Source: Paenalicyclobacillus mengziensis (GTDB lineage Bacteria; Bacillota; Bacilli; Alicyclobacillales; Alicyclobacillaceae). Taken from it: 64,000 bases of DNA. The stretch covers positions 4,874,001-4,938,000 of the forward strand of contig NZ_CP071182.1 in the NCBI RefSeq assembly GCF_017298635.1, written 5' to 3'. The number at the start of each line of letters is the position of its first letter. The stretch's first letter is position 1. Below the pieces are notes generated by a model that was not told the origin of the DNA, ran no database searches, and saw nothing but the letters and a program-made list of their open reading frames with translations. Positions 43,115-52,577 of this stretch are shown piece after piece. The translations under genes and the position numbers were made by a program.

Positions 43115-43813
43115 GTGCAGTCAATGAAGTCAGGTTCACAGCACTTTGCGGCAACAACGGAATTTCAAGACGGGCTCACAAAAACGGATATCGCCGTAGC
43201 AGAAATCCGTCATCGGATTCTGACTGGAGTTTACCCCAAGGGAATGCGGCTACGACAAAACGAGCTCGTACAGGACTTGAAGTTAGGTGTCACACCTGTG
43301 CGAGAAGCGTTCATGCAACTAATCAGCGAAGGACTTTTGACGAGACGGCCCTATGCGGGTGTTGTCGTGTCAAACATATCGGTTGCCTCCGTAAGTGAGG
43401 TGTACGTTGTCAGAAAGCTTCTCGAAAAACACGCTACCGAGTTGGCCTGCAACAACCTACAGAAAGTAGATTTCGAGGCCATCAGCGGCCATCAGGCCAA
43501 AATGATTCGGGCCCATCGTGAAAATGATGAGCATACGTACCAAGCTGCAAATCACGCCTTTCACACTACAATTTATAAGGCCTCAAAAAATCAGAGATTA
43601 GTTGACTTGATTGAGGCGCAGTGGGCGGTATTCCCGCGTGGTGTATTTGGCCTATCTGTGGAACGTCGAGCCAAATCGCTCGAAGAGCATAACTACATCA
43701 TAGATTCTCTGCAGCAGCGCGATCCTCTGTCAGCCGGTTCATGGATGGTCGTGCACATCGCGAACTACGAGCAGCATGTCCTTCATCTTTTGAATAGACC
43801 TTCCACCGAGTAA
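43115..43813 (+). CDS. GntR family transcriptional regulator (FadR/FCD type)
   Basis: A 232-residue regulator. The winged helix (about 25-90) has AEIRHRILTGVYPKGMRLRQ and GVTPVREAFMQLISEGLL. The FCD ligand domain has VRKLLEKHATELA, NHAFHTTIY and HNYIIDSL with metal-binding histidines, typical for sensors of carboxylic acids. The GTG start follows AGAGGGGAG. It probably represses the downstream MFS-CitE-CoA-transferase genes. Confidence 0.92.
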   Translation: MQSMKSGSQHFAATTEFQDGLTKTDIAVAEIRHRILTGVYPKGMRLRQNELVQDLKLGVTPVREAFMQLISEGLLTRRPYAGVVVSNISVASVSEVYVVRKLLEKHATELACNNLQKVDFEAISGHQAKMIRAHRENDEHTYQAANHAFHTTIYKASKNQRLVDLIEAQWAVFPRGVFGLSVERRAKSLEEHNYIIDSLQQRDPLSAGSWMVVHIANYEQHVLHLLNRPSTE

Positions 43814-43838
43814 TGAACCACCCTAGCAAAACAAAATC

Positions 43839-43909
43839 ATATATCATTTATATAATTTGCATCAAATAAAACGTACATATGTACAAAAATTTATAAAATG
43901 ATATATAAT
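43839..43909 (+). promoter_or_regulatory. promoter/operator of the MFS-CitE-CoA-transferase genes
   Basis: TATAAT at 43904-43909 with a -35-like TGTACA at 43880-43885 (18-base spacer). The perfect 12-bp palindrome GTACATATGTAC (43873-43884) overlaps the -35, an ideal repressor site, probably for the adjacent GntR protein. Outer arms ATATATCATTT (43839-43849) and AAATGATATAT (43896-43906) form an 11-bp dyad around it. Confidence 0.55.
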
Positions 43910-44001
43910 CCATCGTAAGCGGCTTGAGTTGTAAGACATCAAAGCCACTTGAAAGCGCATTCTTATGTCCAAAAAAATTGTCTGATTGGAGGGAATGTTC
44001 A

Positions 44002-45288
44002 ATGAAGCCGACGAATTTTCGGTGGGCAGTCATCACGATGTTGTTCTTCGCAACGACCATCAACTACTTAGACCGAACAAATTTATCTGTAGCTCTACCT
44101 AAGATGGCTCACCAATTCCATTGGGGTCCCGCAGCAATGGGTGCAATTTCTTCTGCTTTTCTGCTTTCCTATGGACTTCTTCAAATTCCTGTTGGTGCAC
44201 TGATTGACAAACTTGGGACGCGGGTTACCTACATCTGGTCCATCATCGTTTGGAGCCTTGCATCCATGGCAACAGCTATCGCAAACTCATTTGGCATGCT
44301 GTATCTGTTTCGGCTGATTCTTGGTGTTGGAGAAGCTCCAGCCTTTCCTGCCGCGACGAAGACCGCTGCTGACTGGATTCCCCGAAAACAACGCGGAATT
44401 GCAACAGGGTTCTTTACGGCTGGTGTCAATATGGGATCGGCCATTGCACTCCCACTTGTTGCTTGGCTAGTCACTGCCTTTGGCTGGAAGAGTTCTTTCG
44501 TTGTAACAGGTCTGCTTGGATTGGTATGGTTAATTTTTTGGCTGGTCTTTTACCGTGATAGGCACAACAACCCACGCGTGAATGCGGAGGAAAATGCACT
44601 CATCGACGCAGGTGCAGAGAACACAGCGATAGAGGAGAAAAAAGTGCCTTATGGACAACTGTTTGGGCGCAAATCCACTTGGGGCCTCATGCTCGGTTAT
44701 TTTTGTCAGGTATACATCATGTACGTTTTTATCACCTGGCTTCCCAGCTACCTTGTTACTGCACGCCACATGAGTCTTCTGAAAACTGGCATGTACGGCA
44801 TGCTTCCTTTCATTTTCGGCGCCATCTTTGCGTTCGTCGGTGGCGTCCTGTCCGATAAGTGGGTTCAGGTGAATAGAAATGGTCGTAAGTATTCGATGGT
44901 GATTGGCCTGCTTTTTGGCGTAGCAGTCATCCCGGCGGTCTACGCCAGCGCCTGGCAGTGGGCCCTCGTTCTTCTCACGATTGCCGAATCTGGGGTCATG
45001 TTTAGTAACGGTGCAGCTTGGGGAGCCTGTTCAGAAATCGCTCCGCGCGGGCAAGCCGGCTCAGTGGCTTCTATGCAAAATTTTGGTGGAAACGTAGGGG
45101 GGTATCTTGCCCCGTTAATCACGGGAATCCTAGTTCAGGCATCGGGCAACTTCGTGAGTGCATTGGTTCTGTCTGGTATTCTTGCTGTTTTGGGTGCAAT
45201 CCTCTACTTTAGCTTGCTGCCTGCCTCCAAAACTACCGCAATGCTGGCTTCCACAACAACAGTGTCGAGTCACCCGATTAACGGTTAA
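44002..45288 (+). CDS. MFS transporter, anion:cation symporter (ACS) family
   Basis: A 428-residue transporter with 12 helices. INYLDRTNLSVALPKM after helix 1 and ALIDKLGTRVTY in loop 2-3 are marks of the ACS family (hexuronate, tartrate, galactonate carriers). SVASMQNFGGNVGGYLAPLITG lies in the second half. GGAGGGA precedes the ATG at 44002. A carboxylic acid substrate fits the CitE/CoA-transferase neighbours. Confidence 0.92.
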   Translation: MKPTNFRWAVITMLFFATTINYLDRTNLSVALPKMAHQFHWGPAAMGAISSAFLLSYGLLQIPVGALIDKLGTRVTYIWSIIVWSLASMATAIANSFGMLYLFRLILGVGEAPAFPAATKTAADWIPRKQRGIATGFFTAGVNMGSAIALPLVAWLVTAFGWKSSFVVTGLLGLVWLIFWLVFYRDRHNNPRVNAEENALIDAGAENTAIEEKKVPYGQLFGRKSTWGLMLGYFCQVYIMYVFITWLPSYLVTARHMSLLKTGMYGMLPFIFGAIFAFVGGVLSDKWVQVNRNGRKYSMVIGLLFGVAVIPAVYASAWQWALVLLTIAESGVMFSNGAAWGACSEIAPRGQAGSVASMQNFGGNVGGYLAPLITGILVQASGNFVSALVLSGILAVLGAILYFSLLPASKTTAMLASTTTVSSHPING

Positions 45289-45310
45289 GTCATTCTGAAT
45301 ACCTCATGAC

Positions 45311-45346
45311 ACCGATAACTCTCATTAGAGAGTTATCGGTTGCTTT
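45311..45346 (+). terminator. terminator or attenuator between MFS and CitE genes
   Basis: ACCGATAACTCTC and GAGAGTTATCGGT form a 13-bp stem with a 4-base loop, followed by TGCTTT. It would reduce read-through into the enzyme genes. Confidence 0.7.
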
Positions 45347-45363
45347 CACTGGGAGGGGTTTTG

Positions 45364-46218
45364 ATGTCAAGTGTACTGTTTGTACCAGCGACTGATGAGC
45401 ACAAGTACGTAAAGGCCAACCAACTGGCGTGTACAGGCATCGTCCTTGACCTCGAAGATGCTGTGCATGCTTCACAAAAAAATGCAGCTCGATCGAACCT
45501 TTTACAAATGGTGACCAAACACCGGAACCCCAACAAGAAATTATATGTTCGAATTAATAGTCTACAAACCGTAGAATGGGAAGCCGATCTCGATGCGGTC
45601 GCAGGGTTACACCTTGACGGTGTCATTGTTCCAAAGGCTGACCGGGATATAAAGGTCCTAGACCAGGCTCTCACCGATTTAGAGGAACAGAACGGAATAA
45701 CACAGAGCACCACACGGTTCATACTGATTTTGGAGACTGCTCGTGCCGTTGTTGATATGGAAGCTGTGCTGTCTGCCTCAAAACGGGTAGATAGTGCAAC
45801 GATTGGCATGGCGGACCTATCCCAAGACTTAGGTACGTCGTGGGAAGACCTCTTTCGTGACGGTCCATCCCTGTTGCTCACTGTCAGAGAACAGCTAGCC
45901 CTGGTTTCACGTAAACTGTGTCTGTCCGCACCTTGGGACTCGGTTTACATGAAAGTGAACGATACAGATGGATTGCGCAAAGATACCCTTATCGGCAAAC
46001 GACTGGGCTTTCAGGGGAAACACGTCATTCACCCGCTTCAGATAGAAACAGTGAATGATGTCTATCGTTTTACGGAAGAGGAGTACGCGAAGGCAAAAGA
46101 GATACTGCAGAAGATGGAAGGAAAGGGTGCGCTCAAAATCGATGGCATGCTGATTGATGAACCTATCATTCGGCGGGCTCGACAAATCGTTGCTTCGTAC
46201 GAGGAGGCGGTTCGCTGA
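45364..46218 (+). CDS. CitE-like HpcH/HpaI lyase (acyl-CoA lyase beta type)
   Basis: A 284-residue TIM-barrel enzyme of the citrate lyase beta / malyl-CoA / citramalyl-CoA lyase family. SVLFVPATDEHKYVKA, DLEDAVH (catalytic acidic residues), ILETARAV (metal Glu) and GMADLSQDLGTS follow the family. KHVIHPLQIETVND is the C-terminal CoA-binding motif. GGGAGGGG lies before the ATG at 45364. It directly abuts the CoA-transferase, so it probably cleaves a hydroxyacyl-CoA made by that enzyme. Confidence 0.9.
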   Translation: MSSVLFVPATDEHKYVKANQLACTGIVLDLEDAVHASQKNAARSNLLQMVTKHRNPNKKLYVRINSLQTVEWEADLDAVAGLHLDGVIVPKADRDIKVLDQALTDLEEQNGITQSTTRFILILETARAVVDMEAVLSASKRVDSATIGMADLSQDLGTSWEDLFRDGPSLLLTVREQLALVSRKLCLSAPWDSVYMKVNDTDGLRKDTLIGKRLGFQGKHVIHPLQIETVNDVYRFTEEEYAKAKEILQKMEGKGALKIDGMLIDEPIIRRARQIVASYEEAVR

Positions 46219-47426
46219 TGTCCGCTCTGCTTGATGGCTTACGAGTACTCGACATGTCGACGATGATTGCCGCACCCACGACCGCATCTCTGTTGGCGGA
46301 TTACGGGGCCGAAGTCATCAAACTGGAACGTCCTCTAACAGGTGATTTTGTTCGCAAATTTGGTGCCCAGAAACAAGGACAAGGCCTGTATTGGAAAACA
46401 CTTAGTCGCAACAAAAAGAGCGTGGCTCTAGACCTGCATCTTCCGGAGACACAGGAGCTCATGAGATCCTGGGTAAAAAAATTCGACGTTGTAATTGAAA
46501 ATTTTCGCCCAGGAACGTTGGAAAAGTGGGGACTTGGACCAAACGAGCTACTGACTGCGAATCCGGGTTTAATTCTCCTCCGGGTAACTGCGTACGGTCA
46601 AAATGGTCCATATCGCGATCGGCCGGGGTTTGGAACACTAGCGGAGGCGATGACCGGCGTGGCATCGGTGACAGGGTATCCGGACAAACCGCCTCTCCTA
46701 CCAGCCTTTCCGTTAGCCGATGTGATGGCAGGGTACCTCGGGGCGTCTGCAGTCTTAGCTGCACTATACCGACGCAACAGCTCCAGTGAGGGAGAAGTCA
46801 TAGACCTCGCCATCTATGAAGCCCTTCTGAAAGTCATAGAGCTGCAGATTATCGAGTTTGATCAAAACGGGACACTTCATAAACGTAATGGAAACCAACT
46901 TGAGGATACCGCGCCAAGAGGGGCATACCTATGCGGAGACGGTCAATGGATTGCGCTGTCAGCCAGTACTCAGCCCATCGCTGAACGCGTGCTGCGTGCA
47001 ATCGGCGGAGAGCAGTTGGTACAGGACCCTCGATTTCGGACCAATCTAGAGCGGGTAGAACATGCAGATGCTCTGGACTCGATGATTTCTGATTGGTGCA
47101 ACAAGCGTGCTAGAAACGAAGCCATTGCGGAGTTGTCACAGATGGGGTGCGCAGTTGGCCCGCTTGAAACGGTGGACAGTATGTTCGACAACCCCCAGGT
47201 GAAGGCGAGAGAGTCGGTAACAACAGTATCGGATCCCGACCTAGGGCCAGTTCGGATGACGAATATCTTCCCAAAATTTTCAAACGCAACACCTACCCTT
47301 CGGGCTGCAGGTCCCGCCCTGATAGGAGGCGACACGGTCGATGTGCTTCAGCATGACCTCGGTCTCTCAGAGGAAATGCTGAGAAACTTACTCATGCCTA
47401 AGACATCAAGTGACAATGTGAAATAA
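46218..47426 (+). CDS. CaiB/BaiF family (type III) CoA-transferase
   Basis: A 402-residue transferase. RVLDMSTMIAAPTTASLLADYGAEVIK and ENFRPGTLEKWGL are diagnostic of class III enzymes; the catalytic Asp lies in FPLADVMAGYLGA. The start codon overlaps the lyase stop codon. With the lyase it could activate and cleave citramalate, malate or a related hydroxy acid, giving acetyl-CoA plus pyruvate or glyoxylate. The exact substrate is inference. Confidence 0.92.
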   Translation: MSALLDGLRVLDMSTMIAAPTTASLLADYGAEVIKLERPLTGDFVRKFGAQKQGQGLYWKTLSRNKKSVALDLHLPETQELMRSWVKKFDVVIENFRPGTLEKWGLGPNELLTANPGLILLRVTAYGQNGPYRDRPGFGTLAEAMTGVASVTGYPDKPPLLPAFPLADVMAGYLGASAVLAALYRRNSSSEGEVIDLAIYEALLKVIELQIIEFDQNGTLHKRNGNQLEDTAPRGAYLCGDGQWIALSASTQPIAERVLRAIGGEQLVQDPRFRTNLERVEHADALDSMISDWCNKRARNEAIAELSQMGCAVGPLETVDSMFDNPQVKARESVTTVSDPDLGPVRMTNIFPKFSNATPTLRAAGPALIGGDTVDVLQHDLGLSEEMLRNLLMPKTSSDNVK

Positions 47427-47445
47427 TTACGAGCCCCTATGTTAG

Positions 47446-47475
47446 ATCCCTCACGGAGTACCGTGAGGGATTTTC
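47446..47475 (+). terminator. intrinsic terminator of the CoA-transferase operon
   Basis: ATCCCTCACGG and CCGTGAGGGAT form an 11-bp stem with loop AGTA followed by TTTC. Confidence 0.9.
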
Positions 47476-47518
47476 AACAAAGAACGAGCAGATTGTGACG
47501 AAATCGCACCATCAATTC

Positions 47519-48165
47519 TTATCCGTCTAGCGCTGCCGCTGGCCCATCGTAAGAGGCTGGTGCAGGTTCAGAAATGACAATCGTATAACGATTGGTCGAA
47601 AGCTCATCACCGGACTCCTGGCGGAGGACAATATCCAGTCGATATTCTCCAGGCCTTATGCTGAGCGGGATGTGATATTTCACCTGGCCTTACTCTGACC
47701 GCTCTCTGGGTGCCACCCTCCGGGTCTTGCATCATGATGATTGAACACGCCCTTGACCAAGACTTTTTTGTCCGGCCACAGGCTATGCTCGTCTTCCCGT
47801 GGACAACTCACACTGACTTCGAGCGCATTCTCCGGGCTAATGATGTCCGTCACTTCGAACTCAAAGGCCTGAAAATATCCCTGATGGGTACCTAGATGAA
47901 CGCCGTTGAAGCGAACATCCGCACTGTAGTCGACCCCCGCAAACTTGAGAAAGACTCGTTCCCCTGGCCGCAAATCAGCCCTGAAAGCGCGAGTAAAGCG
48001 CACGACGCCGTTAAAGTCCTCAAGCCCTGCGAGCTGCCAGTTTTGTGGCAGCTCCATTTCACCCGCAGGCGAAAGACCTTCATAGATGTGGACCGTTTCG
48101 CTTTCCTTGACGACGGTGTGCTCGAGCGGCTCATAATTCCAGATGCCGCCTAGGGATTGTTTCAC
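47519..48165 (-). pseudogene. GH2-type glycosidase gene with large internal deletion
   Basis: The frame starting at GTG 48165, overlapping the GH35 stop, encodes a GH2-type sugar-binding domain (GVVRFTRAFRADLRPGERV, FAGVDYSADVRFNGVHLG) and reaches NHHDARPGGWHPE, the normal lead-in to the immunoglobulin-like domain. It then stops near 47680. A second frame (about 47690-47519) resumes with YHIPLSIRPGEYRLDIVLRQ, a typical C-terminal beta domain. The catalytic barrel and hundreds of residues are missing, and the halves are out of frame. A short protein could still be made, but it has no catalytic domain. Confidence 0.75.
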
Positions 48166-50558
48166 TGTCCAGCCTCCATCCCAACTGCGGATTTCTGGCG
48201 AACAATGTGGAAGGTCCATAGAGTATCCATGGCGTTTTTCGGTATCTGAACGACGTGGTGCTTGCCCTGCTTCATTACCTCTACGTCCGCCATTCTCGCC
48301 ATACCACGTCCATCCGTCGATTCCGCGGCAGCAACACACGGGTTCTCCAGGAATACTTCTTCTCCGAGAGCAAAGGAGATATCTCCGGTTTCTCCGGCGG
48401 GGACATAGACGTCAATCGTAACGGTGTCTTCTTGCTCGATTCGCAGCAATTCTACAGTGCTGTAGTCAATCATGACATCGTCTGCAACACGGAACTGCAC
48501 TGGGAGTAATTTACCACATCGGGGTCGAAGTGAAACGGCCGATCCGCCAAACAAATCAGCAACACCTTGAGACACATGCGTGCTGCGGGCGATGTCGTCG
48601 ACATTCAGCAACGAGATGAGCGATCCGTTCGTACCGGCCCGTTCACTGACACAAATGCTCTCATCGGAAACGGATAGGCGAGGTTCAATACCAATCAGCT
48701 TGGCGAGACGACGAATGACTTCCAATTGATATTGGTATTCGTGCGTCATGCCGACACCGAGAACGACCACTTGGCCCCCTCCTCGCTTGCGGAGATATGC
48801 CAGTGCTTCGCTTTCTCCTCGTTCGCTAAACGCGACAAGCTCTGCATCTTCAGGTTTATCAAAAACCGTGTAATGCCGGCAAAACACGGAGTCCAATCCG
48901 CAGATATTGACGCGCTGGTAGCCACCTTTGCTGCCAACTTCAACGGCGCCGACAGCCTGGGCCAAGACGTCGCAAGGTTCGCCGTTCAGGTCGTAGTGCG
49001 GAACTTGAGGTCCCAGCACAAGCTGACCACCATTGTCGATATACCGAACAAGTCTCTCCTGCGTCAAACGGTCCATATATTTGGTCGTTGCCATCCAAAG
49101 CGTCGGGTATTGCTTGACATCGATGTCTGCCTTTTGTACATCCAGGGCTCCGTACGTGATGTTGGCTGCTGACAGGAGTCTCCATATGCCGTCGAAATGC
49201 AGGGATTCACGTTCAGCCTCCATCTGGCCAATCACGCGCCTGACGTCTGCATCCTCTCGGTTCACAACCTCTGTTGCATAATACGGAGTGTAGAACCCGA
49301 TGTAGGTGTCTACCAGTTTCGGTGCCTCACAAAGTGTGTCAGCAAAGGTGCGAAACAGCTGTCCCAAGTGGCTGGTCACAGCATAAGAAGGCCGAAGGTC
49401 TCCATTCGAAGCAATCGGCGCTTGCCACTCGTGGCGGCGGCCAAAAAGGCCGATACCTTCCACATTGTCTCCGCCGCAGTACATGTAGTAGTTGAGCGCG
49501 TTCATACCACTCGCTACACACAGCCTGGTAATCAAATCGACATCACTCGGAGACACGCGCGGTCGGTCCGACAATCGGCCAGACTGAAATTCCGCAGAAA
49601 ATAGCGGCTGTTGGGGTTGCCCAAGTGCATCGGTGAACGCCGAGCTCAGCAGCAAATCGTGAAAGTTGTCATAGCCTATTTTGCCAGGGTAAAAGTCACC
49701 CGCCAGTACCACGTTGTCTACTTCTGCCGCGTCCCGAAGCTGTGATAGGCCGATGGGATAATCGACACCACGGCTGTATACAGAAAAGTCCTTGAACCCG
49801 TGGACGTTCACAATAAACGGCACGTCGATGCCGTTACTACGCGCCATTTTGCCGAGCACACGGACGTACTGTGCAAACTCCTGACGGGCAAATTCAGCCC
49901 GAGACCAATGCCTTGCGAGCTCGGTGGACGGTCTATTTTTTGTACTCTCAAAAGCCGCAAAGCGCGTCAGCGTGTCTGGATGATTGTCGCCAGTATTCGT
50001 GACCCAGTGTAACATGCCGATCTCGTTGTCAAGCTGGAACATGATGACGGGTCCACCGTTTGTGATGAGCCGCGGTTGTATGACCTTGGAAACTTCCTGA
50101 TACCACTTCTCAACAAACCCGAGGTACACCGGGTGAAGATAGGACACCACCCGCGTTGGATGCAGTTCCCCAGACGGAGTACGTGCAATGACCTCTGGAT
50201 AATGGTCGAGCAACCAGTCGGGAATCCCTTCGTTTTTTAGTTCGGACATCACGTAAGGACCTGGACGGACCACCGAATAGAACCCATACTCCTTACACAA
50301 ATCAAGAAATTTACGGAGATTGCGCCGCGGATGAGTGCGACCTTCTACATCAATCTGTCCTTTGACAGGTTCGTGCCATATCCACGGAACATAGGTGCTC
50401 ACGAGATTGAACCCGGCATCCCTGATTTTTTTCAGTCTGTCTTCCCACTGGTCCGGGTCCAGCCGAAAATAGTGGCACTCCGCGCCGTATAGAAAAGTCT
50501 TTTCCCCATTGATGACAAAATGTTTGTTCTCGTAGGTTACCAATCGTGCTGCCCCCAT
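48162..50558 (-). CDS. glycoside hydrolase family 35 beta-galactosidase
   Basis: A 798-residue cytoplasmic enzyme without a signal peptide. The GH35 barrel has YGAECHYFRLDPDQWEDRL near the N-terminus, the acid/base Glu in FQLDNEIG (about Glu179) and the probable nucleophile in FSAEFQSG (about Glu323). A glutamine amidotransferase-like beta domain and C-terminal jelly-roll part follow. It would hydrolyse beta-galactosyl oligosaccharides brought in by the upstream ABC transporter. The last codon overlaps the start of the decayed GH2 gene. Confidence 0.9.
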   Translation of the reverse strand: MGAARLVTYENKHFVINGEKTFLYGAECHYFRLDPDQWEDRLKKIRDAGFNLVSTYVPWIWHEPVKGQIDVEGRTHPRRNLRKFLDLCKEYGFYSVVRPGPYVMSELKNEGIPDWLLDHYPEVIARTPSGELHPTRVVSYLHPVYLGFVEKWYQEVSKVIQPRLITNGGPVIMFQLDNEIGMLHWVTNTGDNHPDTLTRFAAFESTKNRPSTELARHWSRAEFARQEFAQYVRVLGKMARSNGIDVPFIVNVHGFKDFSVYSRGVDYPIGLSQLRDAAEVDNVVLAGDFYPGKIGYDNFHDLLLSSAFTDALGQPQQPLFSAEFQSGRLSDRPRVSPSDVDLITRLCVASGMNALNYYMYCGGDNVEGIGLFGRRHEWQAPIASNGDLRPSYAVTSHLGQLFRTFADTLCEAPKLVDTYIGFYTPYYATEVVNREDADVRRVIGQMEAERESLHFDGIWRLLSAANITYGALDVQKADIDVKQYPTLWMATTKYMDRLTQERLVRYIDNGGQLVLGPQVPHYDLNGEPCDVLAQAVGAVEVGSKGGYQRVNICGLDSVFCRHYTVFDKPEDAELVAFSERGESEALAYLRKRGGGQVVVLGVGMTHEYQYQLEVIRRLAKLIGIEPRLSVSDESICVSERAGTNGSLISLLNVDDIARSTHVSQGVADLFGGSAVSLRPRCGKLLPVQFRVADDVMIDYSTVELLRIEQEDTVTIDVYVPAGETGDISFALGEEVFLENPCVAAAESTDGRGMARMADVEVMKQGKHHVVQIPKNAMDTLWTFHIVRQKSAVGMEAGQ

Positions 50559-50564
50559 CTCGTC

Positions 50565-51608
50565 TTATTCCTTCCAAAAACACGCGGTTTGGTGTGCCTC
50601 GCTTCCAGCTAACGCAGGAACCGATGTCATGCACTGGTCCATCACATAGGGACAACGCGGCGCAAACGGGCACCCCACTCCCGTCCTCAGGGTTGTCGCT
50701 GCAATCTTAGGAGGTGTTACGTCAGCGACTTCACCTTCTCCGTCTCCTTTTCTGGTGCCACTAGCCGACCGTTCAAACGGGTTTGGCACGGAAGCGAACA
50801 ACAGACGGGTGTACGGATGCTGCGGATTCTGGAGAACCTCCTCAGAGTCGCCTTGTTCGACGATGTGGCCACGGTACAAAACCAGAACCTCATCTGCAAG
50901 GACTCGGGCGCTCAGCATGTCATGCGTGATATAAATGACAGACATATTGCGTGTGCGGCGGATCTCGTTAATTAGTTCGAGTACGTCTGCTCGGATAGAA
51001 ACGTCAAGCATGGACACTGGTTCGTCGGCGACAATCAAATCGGGCTCCGGTGCGATGGCTCGAGCAATCACCAGCCGCTGTCTCTGTCCGCCGGACAACT
51101 GATGAGGCTTCTTGTGTACAAACTGCTCAACCGGCGTGAGTCGAACGGTTTCCATAATCTCCATCGCCCGTTTTCGCGCTTCGGCCTCACTCATTCCAAG
51201 GTGTTTACGCAGCGGCCGAACGATGCTGTAGAGCACGGTATTCTGTGGATTGAGTGCAGAGAACGGGTCCTGAAACACCATCTGCACGTGTTTCCGGTAG
51301 CTGCGAAGTTGGCGCGGCCTGAGGTTTGTTACATCCCAGTTGCCGAAAGTAATTCGTCCATTCGTCGGACGTTCTATTCCAGTAATGAGTCGAGCCAGTG
51401 TGGTTTTCCCACTGCCGCTCTCACCAATCAGTGCGACAATTTTTCCCGGTTCGACTGTAAAATTGACATGACTTGCCGCTACGGTCGAACGGTCTCGGTT
51501 GGTGTACACCTTACTCACATGCTCAAGCCGAAGCATGCGGTCAGGTCTCGCTGCCAGCGTGGAGTCTTTGGTCGCAACAGTTTGCGCTGTACCTCTGCTT
51601 TGATTCAT
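50565..51608 (-). CDS. ABC transporter ATP-binding protein (DppF/OppF type)
   Basis: A 347-residue ATPase. It has Walker A IGESGSGKTTL, signature LSGGQRQRL and Walker B LIVADEPVSMLD, then the C-terminal CPFAPRCPYVMDQC cysteine-containing oligopeptide-transporter extension. AGGAGG precedes the ATG at 51608, which overlaps the end of the D-type ATPase. Confidence 0.92.
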   Translation of the reverse strand: MNQSRGTAQTVATKDSTLAARPDRMLRLEHVSKVYTNRDRSTVAASHVNFTVEPGKIVALIGESGSGKTTLARLITGIERPTNGRITFGNWDVTNLRPRQLRSYRKHVQMVFQDPFSALNPQNTVLYSIVRPLRKHLGMSEAEARKRAMEIMETVRLTPVEQFVHKKPHQLSGGQRQRLVIARAIAPEPDLIVADEPVSMLDVSIRADVLELINEIRRTRNMSVIYITHDMLSARVLADEVLVLYRGHIVEQGDSEEVLQNPQHPYTRLLFASVPNPFERSASGTRKGDGEGEVADVTPPKIAATTLRTGVGCPFAPRCPYVMDQCMTSVPALAGSEAHQTACFWKE

Positions 51609-52573
51609 CGCGCCGGTACCTCCTTGTGCGTATAAAGATGGCAGGCAACCGAGCCGTCTTTGAGTGGGAGTAATCGAGGTGCCTCTGTTTCGCAGATGTC
51701 CATCCGCTGTGTACACCTCGGTGCAAACGGGCACCCGTGCAAGTGTTCGCGCAAGTCAGGGGGTGTCCCCGGTATTCCTGTCAAAGAAACTCTTGTCGCA
51801 CGAGGATTTGCGTAGCATCCAAGGAGTGCTTTTGTGTATGGATGGTGGGCCTCATCAATAATCAAATCAGCTGGTTTATCCTCGACAATCTGTCCGGCGT
51901 ACATGACCATGACGCGTTGCGCAACTTCGAGCACGAGCCCCAGGTCATGACTGACAAACAGCACAGAAAACCGCAGTCGATGTTGAAGTTGACTCAGCAT
52001 CGTGACAATCGACCGCTGCACCACGACGTCGAGTGCTGTTGTCGGTTCATCGAGAATCACAAGCCTTGGCTCAAGTACAAGAGCGAGTGCGATGGCAGCC
52101 CTTTGCTTCATACCGCCTGAGAGTTCATGCGGATAGGACTCCATCACAGCGGGGTCGAGTTCAACAGCAGCCAGGAGTTGTGCGATGCGCTTCGTCATTT
52201 CTGCTTTACTCAGCTTTGCATGGGCCTTCATGACGTCCATGAACTGGTGCTTCAACCGCAAGACCGGGTTGAATGCATTCATGCCTCCCTGTAGTACGAC
52301 GGACAGCTTCGACCAACGTAAGGCGCGGAGCTGGTCCGGGGACAGCTGATACAGATCGACGCCGTCAAGGAGGACGTGACCACGGACGGTATTGCGGCGT
52401 TCATCGAGCAGAGCAGCGATGGCAAAACCGAGTGTCGACTTGCCGCAGCCAGACTCGCCAACCAATCCCACAAAGGTGCTGTCTGGAATCTCAAAGTCCA
52501 CGCCGCGCACGGCTGCCACTCCTGGGCCACGCCGCGCACGGTATGTGACAGAAAGGTCTTTTACCTGCAGCAT
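51605..52573 (-). CDS. ABC transporter ATP-binding protein (DppD/OppD type)
   Basis: A 322-residue ATPase. It has Walker A VGESGCGKST, signature LSGGMKQRA, Walker B LVILDEPTTALD and the C-terminal CPFAPRCTQRMDIC extension. AGGAGG lies 9 bases before the ATG at 52573. Its stop codon overlaps the start of the F-type ATPase, so the two are made together. Confidence 0.93.
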   Translation of the reverse strand: MLQVKDLSVTYRARRGPGVAAVRGVDFEIPDSTFVGLVGESGCGKSTLGFAIAALLDERRNTVRGHVLLDGVDLYQLSPDQLRALRWSKLSVVLQGGMNAFNPVLRLKHQFMDVMKAHAKLSKAEMTKRIAQLLAAVELDPAVMESYPHELSGGMKQRAAIALALVLEPRLVILDEPTTALDVVVQRSIVTMLSQLQHRLRFSVLFVSHDLGLVLEVAQRVMVMYAGQIVEDKPADLIIDEAHHPYTKALLGCYANPRATRVSLTGIPGTPPDLREHLHGCPFAPRCTQRMDICETEAPRLLPLKDGSVACHLYTHKEVPAR

Positions 52574-52577
52574 CTCA

